A stretch of 64,000 nt of DNA from contig CALOAD010000009.1 in the NCBI GenBank assembly GCA_942491415.1, positions 1 to 64,000 on the forward strand. Reading direction: 5' to 3'. The notes under the pieces were generated by a model. That model saw only the letters and a program-made list of their open reading frames with translations, ran no database searches and had not been told where the DNA came from. Shown one piece after another: positions 8,379 through 15,911 of this stretch. Numbering within the stretch: the stretch's first letter is position 1; each line of letters begins with the position of its first letter. A program made the translations under genes and the position numbers. Origin of the DNA: CALOAD01 sp942491415 (GTDB lineage Bacteria; Cyanobacteriota; Vampirovibrionia; Gastranaerophilales; CALOAD01).

Positions 8379-9521
8379 ATGAAACGGCATTTAAATAAAA
8401 TTCATTATTCTAAAAAAATAAATTTTCAAGATAATCTATTCAAAGGTGTTTTGAGTGTTTTTTCAAGCATTTATGAGCTTGTTATAAATATACGAAATAC
8501 ACTTTATGAAAGAAATATGCTGGATACTTATAATTTAGATGCAAAAGTTATTTCGGTTGGAAATCTTACAACAGGTGGAACGGGAAAAACTCCTATAACT
8601 GTTGAAATTGCCAGAGCTTTAAAAGAAAAAGGAGCAAAAGTTGCCATTTTAAGCCATGGTTATGGTGGCGGACTTTTGCCAAAGAACACAAATGTTATTT
8701 GTAATGGAAGTGATATTCGATATACTCCTCTTTTGGCAGGTGATGAGCCTTATTGGATGGCTATAAATACAATTGAGACTGTTGTTATAACGGGTAAAAA
8801 CCGAGCAAAGTCAGGAGATTTTGCTATTAAAGAATTTGGATGTGATACTTTTGTTTTAGACGATGGATTTCAACATCGGAAACTTGGTAGAGATCTCAAT
8901 ATTCTTGTAATAGATGCTAATAAGCAGTTTGGAAATAATAAAGTATTGCCTGCGGGACCTTTGCGAGAGCCTGTTTCTCAAATAAATCGTGCAGATAAGA
9001 TAGTTGTTGTTAATAAAAAACCTTTTGATGAGGACTCAACACAAGATTGCATTGATTATGCAGAGCAATTAAAGCAAGAAACAGGAAAGCCTGTTTTTAT
9101 CGCTAATTTTAACACTGTAGGTATTTACGATATTCTTTCAAAAGAGCCATTAGTCGGTGTTGATAAGATTTTTGCTTTTGCAGGAATTGCCCAGCCTGAA
9201 TTTTTCTATAATTCTTTAAAAGAGAAAAATCTGGAGGTTGTTGGTACTAAAGATTTTATCGATCATTACCAATATACAATCGAAGATTTAATAAAAATAA
9301 TCGAAGAAGCAATTGAAAAAGAGGCTCAGGCAATAATTACAACTGAAAAAGATGCTGTTAAATTGCAAACAGTTTTAGATGAGATCAATGAAGCTATAGA
9401 GTCTTTTGAACAGTTGCCTTTATATGCTTTGAGACTGGGAGTTGATTTGAACGTAGATGAATTACTGGAAGATAAAAGAGTCGTTGTAGAAGATGAAAAA
9501 GCAAAAGATACTTGTAGTTAG
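8379..9521 (+). CDS. lpxK: Tetraacyldisaccharide 4'-kinase
   Basis: Phosphorylates the 4' position of the lipid A disaccharide at the inner membrane. 380 aa, with a hydrophobic/amphipathic N-terminus, the family's P-loop TTGGTGKTP (about residues 67-75), the LSHGYGG segment, and DDGFQHRKLGRDLNI, which holds conserved catalytic and metal residues. The C-terminal part includes FAGIAQPEFF and TTEKDAVKL, both typical of LpxK. It lies between the MCE transporter and a heptosyltransferase-like gene and overlaps the latter by 29 bases, so this is an LPS/outer-membrane operon. Confidence 0.93.
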   Translation: MKRHLNKIHYSKKINFQDNLFKGVLSVFSSIYELVINIRNTLYERNMLDTYNLDAKVISVGNLTTGGTGKTPITVEIARALKEKGAKVAILSHGYGGGLLPKNTNVICNGSDIRYTPLLAGDEPYWMAINTIETVVITGKNRAKSGDFAIKEFGCDTFVLDDGFQHRKLGRDLNILVIDANKQFGNNKVLPAGPLREPVSQINRADKIVVVNKKPFDEDSTQDCIDYAEQLKQETGKPVFIANFNTVGIYDILSKEPLVGVDKIFAFAGIAQPEFFYNSLKEKNLEVVGTKDFIDHYQYTIEDLIKIIEEAIEKEAQAIITTEKDAVKLQTVLDEINEAIESFEQLPLYALRLGVDLNVDELLEDKRVVVEDEKAKDTCS

Positions 9522-10560
9522 GTATAGGTTTATAGGTGATACTATCCTTACGGTCCCTTTTTTAAGGAACTTAAGGAAGGCAAATCCTTTTGCGCAAATA
9601 GATATGTTGGTTGGTCCTATGTCGGGAGAACTTTTGGAAGATTGCCCTTATATTGATAATCTTATCTATTTTGATACGACTAAAAAACATAGGTATGAAA
9701 ATACCAATGAAGAAAAAAAGAGTTTTTTCAGTTATGTGAAATTATTGAAAAAAGAAAAATATGATAAAGCGTATGTTTTGAAACGTTCTTTATCCAGTGC
9801 TTTATTGGCGTTTTTTGCGGGAATTCCTAAAAGAATCGGCTTTAACACTGAAAATCGAGGATTGTTTTTAACAAAAAAAGTTCCTTATGTTCAAAATCGA
9901 CACGAAGTTGAATGTTTTTTAGATGTATTAAGGGCTGATAATGTGCCTGTTAATGACAGCCATCTTGAGAATTGGGTAAGCAATAAAAATAGTGCTAAAG
10001 TAAATGAAATTTTAAGAGAATATAATATAAAAAATGATGAACCGAAAGTTTTGGTGCATGCAACCAGTGGAAATGTTAATAAACAATGGCCTTTAGAGTA
10101 TTTTGCGCAAGTTATAAATTTTTTAGCAAATGAAAAAGGCGTCCAGATAATGTATACAGGAGCTCCTGCGGATGCAAAGGTTTATGAAAATATTCACTCT
10201 TTATTGGGGGATAAGTTTATAGTTGAGCCTGTTAATCTTTGCGGAAAATTATCATTGCAAGAAAGTGCTGCACTTACGAAAAGAGCTGATTTTATTTTTG
10301 GTTGCGACTCGGGCAATCTTCACCTGGCAGCTTCTTTTAATGTTCCTGTAATTGGTGTTTATGGACCTATGAATCCTGAAAAATGGCATGCGTGGGGTGT
10401 TGGTCATACTTGCTTTGTTGAAAATATGCCTTGTATTCCTTGTGAACTTAGAAAAAAATGTACTAATAACAGAGCTTGTTTGAGGAATATAAAACCCGAA
10501 AAAGTTATAAAACAACTTGAAGTTCAATTAGAAAAGGCTAAAAAAGTTTATATTCGATAA
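9493..10560 (+). CDS. Glycosyltransferase family 9 (heptosyltransferase-like)
   Basis: 355-aa GT-B fold enzyme of the ADP-heptose:LPS heptosyltransferase family. The N-terminus KILVVRYRFIGDTILTVPFL is the standard start, and the C-terminal half has the nucleotide-binding region FGCDSGNLHLAASFNVPVIGVYGPMNPEKW. A Cys-rich tail (CIPCELRKKCTNNRACL) matches the CxxC...C pattern common in WaaF/RfaF-like members. It overlaps the end of lpxK and probably adds a core sugar to lipid A; the acceptor and sugar cannot be read from the sequence. It converges on pyk with only six bases between stops. Confidence 0.88.
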   Translation: MKKQKILVVRYRFIGDTILTVPFLRNLRKANPFAQIDMLVGPMSGELLEDCPYIDNLIYFDTTKKHRYENTNEEKKSFFSYVKLLKKEKYDKAYVLKRSLSSALLAFFAGIPKRIGFNTENRGLFLTKKVPYVQNRHEVECFLDVLRADNVPVNDSHLENWVSNKNSAKVNEILREYNIKNDEPKVLVHATSGNVNKQWPLEYFAQVINFLANEKGVQIMYTGAPADAKVYENIHSLLGDKFIVEPVNLCGKLSLQESAALTKRADFIFGCDSGNLHLAASFNVPVIGVYGPMNPEKWHAWGVGHTCFVENMPCIPCELRKKCTNNRACLRNIKPEKVIKQLEVQLEKAKKVYIR

Positions 10561-10566
10561 AATTCT

Positions 10567-12009
10567 TTAAACATTCACGTCTTTGATTTTATGAATTCTT
10601 ATAAAATTAGTCTTTCCTGTTGTAAGACAAGGAATTGATCCGGTTATTATGATTTTATCTCCTTTTTTTAAAAAAGTTTTATTTATTAGCATGTTATCAA
10701 CTTTATCTAAAGAGCTTAACGTTAGATTGCTCCCATATTTTAGGCTATAGGGAAATACCCCCCAAAGTAAATTCAATTGCTGACAAACTTGATTATTATT
10801 TGATATTGAGATAATAGGCACATTCGGTTTTTCTTTTGATAAAAGATTAGCAGTAAATCCCGTTTGTGTAAAAGCAATAATAGCTTTGATATTAGCTTCG
10901 TCCAGAATGCTGATAACTGCTGATGAGATAGCTTGAGAATCAACTTCTTTAATGTCTTTTGATTTTCTTTTATGTTGATTAACTTTTAGAAGTTTGCTGT
11001 TTTCAACAGTTTTAGCTATATTATTCATCATTTCTACTGTTTCTACAGGAAATTCACCCATAGCAGTTTCTCCTGAGAGCATAACAGCATCGGTTCCATC
11101 TAAAATTGCATTTGCGACATCGCTGGCTTCTGCTCGAGTGGGAATTGGCTGTTCTATCATTGATTCAAGCATTTGAGTTGCTACAATAACAGTTTTTTTA
11201 TGATCATTAGCTTTTTTAATTATCTTTTTTTGAATGATGGGTACATTTTCAGGAGAAATCTCTATTCCAAGATCTCCTCTTGCAACCATTACGCCATCGC
11301 AAACTTGAATTATTTCTTCAATATTTTCAACCGCTTGAGGTTTTTCTATTTTAGCGATTACAGGGATTTTTTCGTTAAATTCATCGATGTATTTTTTTGC
11401 TGTTAAAACATCATTTTTTGTACGCACAAAGGAAAGCGCTATATAATCAGCCTTTTGTTCTGCTGCAAATTTGATAAATTTTTTATCACGTTCAGTAATG
11501 GCTGAGACGGATAAAGAGGCTCCCGGTATATTAAGTCCTTTTCTTTGTTTTAATAAGCCTCCATGGGTTACTTTTGCGGTTATTTTAGAATCGACGGAGA
11601 TTGCTTTTATTTGAATTTTTCCATCATCAAAAAGAAGAATATCCCCTTTTTTTATGTTTTTAGTGATGTTAGGATAATCAATGGGAATACTTTCATCATT
11701 TTGTTCCATGCCGGGCTTTAGAATTATAATGTCTCCGTCTTTTAATAATATTGGTTTTTTGAGTATCCCAACTCTTATTTTAGGACCTTGAAGATCTATA
11801 ATTATGCTGATTTTTTCGTCCAGACTTTTAGAGATAGATCTTATTCTTTTAAAAACTTTTTTGTGATTTTCAATATCACCATGAGATGTATTTAGACGAA
11901 AAACATCGACTCCTGCTAAAATCAATTGTTTGATTTTTTCTTTGGAATCGCTGGCAGGTCCTAGGGTGGATATTATTTTGGTTTTAACATCAAATTTATG
12001 TTCTATCAT
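10567..12009 (-). CDS. pyk: Pyruvate kinase
   Basis: 480-aa glycolytic enzyme converting phosphoenolpyruvate and ADP to pyruvate and ATP. The start TKIISTLGPASD with FRLNTSHG, the active-site segment IAKIEKPQAVENIEEI (Lys about 219), MVARGDLGIE and ATQMLESMIEQPIPTRAEASDVANAILDG (broken here by family convention) are all present. Length and order match standard bacterial pyruvate kinases, without the extra C-terminal PEP-utiliser domain of some Gram-positives. A pyruvate phosphate dikinase gene occurs at 52947-55589, so the cell could run this step in both directions. Confidence 0.95.
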   Translation of the reverse strand: MIEHKFDVKTKIISTLGPASDSKEKIKQLILAGVDVFRLNTSHGDIENHKKVFKRIRSISKSLDEKISIIIDLQGPKIRVGILKKPILLKDGDIIILKPGMEQNDESIPIDYPNITKNIKKGDILLFDDGKIQIKAISVDSKITAKVTHGGLLKQRKGLNIPGASLSVSAITERDKKFIKFAAEQKADYIALSFVRTKNDVLTAKKYIDEFNEKIPVIAKIEKPQAVENIEEIIQVCDGVMVARGDLGIEISPENVPIIQKKIIKKANDHKKTVIVATQMLESMIEQPIPTRAEASDVANAILDGTDAVMLSGETAMGEFPVETVEMMNNIAKTVENSKLLKVNQHKRKSKDIKEVDSQAISSAVISILDEANIKAIIAFTQTGFTANLLSKEKPNVPIISISNNNQVCQQLNLLWGVFPYSLKYGSNLTLSSLDKVDNMLINKTFLKKGDKIIITGSIPCLTTGKTNFIRIHKIKDVNV

Positions 12010-12132
12010 TTTAAGAATTAAACAATAATTTTAAATCTTGTGAATTCACAATCTCGGCAATAACTTATAGGAAAAAATGTAATAGTATGTTATTAAAGCT
12101 AAAATTCTGTTGTTGGTAAAAGGAGAGAATTT

Positions 12133-12936
12133 ATGACAAATAGAATTTTGATGTGTCCACCGGATTATTTTTCTATTAAATATGAAATCAATCCTTGGAT
12201 GAGTCGTAAATTACCTGTAGATAAAGCTCTTGCTCAAAAACAATGGAAAGAACTTTTCAATACACTTAAAGATACAATTGAATTGGATATTGAACTTCTT
12301 GAGCCTCAAAAAAATCTTCCCGATTATGTTTTCACTGCAAATGCTGCGTTGGTGAGAGATAATAAAGCTCTTATCAGTAGTTTTAAATACAAAGAAAGAC
12401 AACAAGAAGCTTTTTTTAGTGAAATTTGGTTTAAACAAAATGGTTTTATTGTAGAAAATATTCCTGAATCTATGATTTTTGAAGGTGAAGGAGATGGGCT
12501 TTTTTTAGGACCAACTCTTTATTTAGGATATTTGAGTGATAGTAATACAAATTCGCATTCTTTTATTTCAGAATTTTTTAATGTCCCGATAGTTTCTTTA
12601 GAACTTGTTGATGGGCGTTTTTATCATCTAGATACTTGTTTTTGCCCTTTAATAGATGGTTATTTGATGTATTATCCGGCAGCTTTCAGCGAAGAGTCAA
12701 ATAAAAAAATAGAAAAAATGGTTTCTGCCGAGAAAAGAGTAATCGTAACAAAAGAAGAAGCCTTTAAATTTGCTTGCAATAGTGTTTGTATAAAAGGGCA
12801 TGTGGTGAGTAATTTTATTTCAGATAGGATAAAAAAAATATTGATTGAAATAGGTTTAAAACCTGTGCAAATAAATTTGAGTGAATTTATAAAATCTGGT
12901 GGATCGGCAAAGTGTCTGGTTTTAAAGCTTGATTGA
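12133..12936 (+). CDS. Arginine dihydrolase/dimethylargininase-like amidinotransferase-fold enzyme
   Basis: 267-aa guanidine-group-modifying enzyme. It opens with ILMCPPDYFSIKYEINPWM and has PDYVFTANAALV, FEGEGDGLFLG, FYHLDTCFCPL (catalytic His) and a C-terminal GGSAKCLVL with the nucleophilic Cys (about residue 261). From memory, this pattern closely matches the N-terminal catalytic domain of cyanobacterial ArgZ/AgrE, which turns arginine into ornithine, CO2 and ammonia. The cyanobacterial enzyme has a large C-terminal domain that is absent here. A dimethylargininase or simple arginine deiminase role cannot be excluded. The gene has a good GGAGAG ribosome-binding site and appears monocistronic. 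Confidence 0.82.
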   Translation: MTNRILMCPPDYFSIKYEINPWMSRKLPVDKALAQKQWKELFNTLKDTIELDIELLEPQKNLPDYVFTANAALVRDNKALISSFKYKERQQEAFFSEIWFKQNGFIVENIPESMIFEGEGDGLFLGPTLYLGYLSDSNTNSHSFISEFFNVPIVSLELVDGRFYHLDTCFCPLIDGYLMYYPAAFSEESNKKIEKMVSAEKRVIVTKEEAFKFACNSVCIKGHVVSNFISDRIKKILIEIGLKPVQINLSEFIKSGGSAKCLVLKLD

Positions 12937-13080
12937 GGGTGTTAAATTTTTTTAAAATATCATGGATTAAAAAGTAAAGATGTTCTTTACAAAACCTACT
13001 GTAGGTATCAATAATTTAGGTTTTTGGGTTTTTAATTATTTAGATAAACTTATACATCATATTGTTATAAAGACGATTTA

Positions 13081-14643
13081 ATGAATATAATTTCAAATCC
13101 GATAATATCAAAAGCCGTTAATAATCCTAAAGCAAGAAAAGCGATAGGAACTCTTTGTAGTTCAAATGCTTTGGCGCCGGTTGTGTTTTTAGAAGCAACC
13201 GTTATGGCAGGACGAACGTATCAGGCTAAACAGCGTGGGGGTTGGATTGAAGCGAGAGAACGCTTTACGGAAGAATCCTTGACTGCAGTTGTTTGGCTAT
13301 TTGGTATTAAATATTTAAACAAAGCCTTTGACTTTATGGCTAAAAAAACGAATACCTTTAAAGATATTACCGTTGATGTAGGTCAGGACCACGGAAGAGC
13401 TCCGTTTAAACATTTATTGTCCAAAAAACCTAATGTTAACGGTAAACTGTTGTCTTACGGTAAATTTGGTAAAATAGCCGCTGCTGCAGGTCTGGCGGTG
13501 TATTTGGTTGGCTCTGTAATACCTAAGCTTAATCATGAAATAACCCAAAAAGCATTGGCAAGTAAAAGAAATAAAAAACAAACAAATAATACTCCTAAAA
13601 AGGAAATCCCCAGAGGTTTCGGTAATAAAATTGTACCTATGAATACGTTTTTAAATCGTTGTAAAAATGGGGTTGTAAGCTTTACCAATGGTGAAGTTTT
13701 TGCCAATATGCTTAGAAAAGTAGCTCATAATGTAGAAAATCACGATATCGTAAGGATGTTAACAGTTGATGTGGGTGTGTCTGGCGGAAGAGCTATTCAT
13801 GCTAGAAATGCCGACGAAAGAAATGAAATTTTATTCAGAGATATGGCTTCAATATATTTCTATTTAGCTTCTACTCCACATATTTCAAAATTCTTGGCTA
13901 ATAATGCAGATAAATTCCGTGGAAAAAATACAAACATAGCCCCTGAAGTGGCGGCAAGAGTAGGTAAGTTGATAAAAGCAGAACTTGCTAAAAATCCTGA
14001 TGCGGATTTGAATAAAATAACAAAAGTTTTATTTGGGGATAGATCGTCTGAATTTATTCAAAACTTGCAAAACAAAGTAATGGATAGAAAAACAATTAAA
14101 CTTGATGATTTTAAAGCTACATTTGGCGACATAATCAAAAAAGAATTCCCGCATGAGCCTAAAAAAGCGGAAGCTATTTTAGAGCAAGCTTATAGCAAGG
14201 CTACAAAATATGCCAAAGAAATAAATTTTGTAAATGATGATTGGAAGTTTATCACTGTAGAGCAAATTTCCGATATATTTAGTAACGGAAAAATCCATGA
14301 TCAAAAATTTGTAAGAAGTTATTATAATGCTGCAACAGGTGGTCAGTTTGATAATCCTGAAAAATTCATATCCCAAAAAGAGCTTGTAAAAATAAGGCAA
14401 ACTGTATCTGATTTTACTGAAACAGTTTTAGATGAAGCAAAACATCAAGGACAGAAAATAACAACAAAACTGGTAGATACTATGACGTCAAGAAGTATAA
14501 TAAGAAAATTTGGCTATACTATGGCGGGGCTTGGAATATCATCTTTATTCCTGTCTACGATTATTCCGAAAGTACAATATTTTATTACTAAAATACGCAC
14601 GGGAGAAAGCGGATTCCCGGGTGTTAAAGACATTAAAAATTAG
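13081..14643 (+). CDS. Uncharacterised membrane-associated protein with internal duplication
   Basis: I do not recognise this 520-aa protein. Two 28-residue segments with identical spacing, one at about 126-153 and one at about 475-502, share KFG, a hydrophobic helix, IPK and IT at the same positions, so the two halves look duplicated. DVG-x3-GRA-type motifs also occur in both halves (about residues 100 and 230). The helices before IPK suggest two membrane anchors, with the rest soluble and Lys/Asn-rich. No enzyme motif was seen. It ends eight bases before the next gene, so cotranscription is likely. It may be specific to this lineage. Confidence 0.7.
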   Translation: MNIISNPIISKAVNNPKARKAIGTLCSSNALAPVVFLEATVMAGRTYQAKQRGGWIEARERFTEESLTAVVWLFGIKYLNKAFDFMAKKTNTFKDITVDVGQDHGRAPFKHLLSKKPNVNGKLLSYGKFGKIAAAAGLAVYLVGSVIPKLNHEITQKALASKRNKKQTNNTPKKEIPRGFGNKIVPMNTFLNRCKNGVVSFTNGEVFANMLRKVAHNVENHDIVRMLTVDVGVSGGRAIHARNADERNEILFRDMASIYFYLASTPHISKFLANNADKFRGKNTNIAPEVAARVGKLIKAELAKNPDADLNKITKVLFGDRSSEFIQNLQNKVMDRKTIKLDDFKATFGDIIKKEFPHEPKKAEAILEQAYSKATKYAKEINFVNDDWKFITVEQISDIFSNGKIHDQKFVRSYYNAATGGQFDNPEKFISQKELVKIRQTVSDFTETVLDEAKHQGQKITTKLVDTMTSRSIIRKFGYTMAGLGISSLFLSTIIPKVQYFITKIRTGESGFPGVKDIKN

Positions 14644-14651
14644 AAGTCATA

Positions 14652-15911
14652 TTGATGAGAAAAACATATAAGGCGAAATGGATACTTCCGGCAAATGGCA
14701 AAGTGCTTGAAAATGCTGTCATTAGCATAGAAAACGGTAAAATAACCAGTGTCTTGGAAAACAGTTCTGATGTTTATTTTGAAAATTGTATTGATTATAA
14801 AAATGCAGTCATAACCCCCGGATTTATTAATTTACACACTCATTTGCAATATACAAATTTTGCTTTGCCAAATGAAAAAACTGATTTTGCACAATGGATA
14901 ATAGGTCTTATTGATAATTATGCGGCTTTAACGGAACAGGAAAAAATAAAAAGTCTTAAGCAAGGTTTAAAACAGGCTATTTTATATGGCACAACTTCTT
15001 TGGTGCAACTTTCGAAGGAAAGTTTCTTTTTTGAAATTCTTAAAAATGCACCTTTAAACGCATATATTTTTCTTGAAGCTTTTGCGGATAGTGAGTTTTC
15101 GGCAAAAGAAAATTTTGATGAGTTAATTGAAATTTTGGAAAAATTAAAGCATCAATGTTCTGATACTACTTTTGTAGGTGTTTCTCCTCATTCTATATAT
15201 ACAGCGCATATTGCATTATGGGATAAAATAAGTCGGTATGCTAAAAATAATGACATTCTTGTGCATTCTCATTTTGCAGAATCTCAAGATGAGCTTGAAT
15301 TTTTAAAAAAAGGAAAATCTAAGCTTGATTTGGTGAATGAGCATTTAAATTTGAAAAAGATTGATTTTAATGAAGGTAATGAAATTTTTGATTTATTTTG
15401 TGATTTAAATGAAAATTTAACACTGGCTCATTGTAACCAATTGAATTTAGAAAAACTTCAAAAACTTTCTGATGCCGGGGTTAACCTTGCTTATTGTCCT
15501 AGAAGTAATATGTTTTTGCATAATAAAACTCATGACTTTATAAAGCTATTGAGGATCTTTAAAAACAAAGTTGGTTTTGGAACAGATAGTTTGTATAGCA
15601 ATAACGATTTGAACTTGTTAAACGAAGCGAGATTCGCTTTAGATTTTGCTAATAGTAAAAATATAGATTCGGCTAGTCCGGTTTTGGATGTTTTAAAAAT
15701 TCTAGATATGTTAACAATAAATTCTGCGAAAATACTCAAAATAGATAATCAAACGGGCAGTCTTGAACTTGGTAAAAATGCTGATTTTCTTGTTTTTAGA
15801 CTTGATCAAAATGAAAGTTGGCACGATTTTATCAATAAGCAGCAACCCGATGATGTCTATTTCAAAGGAGAAAAATTGGTTGAAAATCAAAAGTTAGTAT
15901 GCGGAATTTAA
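14652..15911 (+). CDS. Amidohydrolase-family deaminase, candidate aminofutalosine deaminase
   Basis: 419-aa metal-dependent deaminase of the cytosine deaminase/TrzA group. Metal and catalytic motifs are HTHLQYTNF (about residue 66), VSPHSIYTAH, VHSHFAESQDELEF, LAHCNQL and GFGTDSLYSN. From memory, the PLNAYIFLEAF and HFAESQDELEF segments resemble H. pylori HP0267, an aminodeoxyfutalosine deaminase of the alternative menaquinone pathway. A 5'-methylthioadenosine/S-adenosylhomocysteine deaminase or chlorohydrolase-like activity is the main alternative. The start overlaps nothing upstream; the end overlaps the M16 peptidase by 13 bases. Confidence 0.8.
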   Translation: MMRKTYKAKWILPANGKVLENAVISIENGKITSVLENSSDVYFENCIDYKNAVITPGFINLHTHLQYTNFALPNEKTDFAQWIIGLIDNYAALTEQEKIKSLKQGLKQAILYGTTSLVQLSKESFFFEILKNAPLNAYIFLEAFADSEFSAKENFDELIEILEKLKHQCSDTTFVGVSPHSIYTAHIALWDKISRYAKNNDILVHSHFAESQDELEFLKKGKSKLDLVNEHLNLKKIDFNEGNEIFDLFCDLNENLTLAHCNQLNLEKLQKLSDAGVNLAYCPRSNMFLHNKTHDFIKLLRIFKNKVGFGTDSLYSNNDLNLLNEARFALDFANSKNIDSASPVLDVLKILDMLTINSAKILKIDNQTGSLELGKNADFLVFRLDQNESWHDFINKQQPDDVYFKGEKLVENQKLVCGI

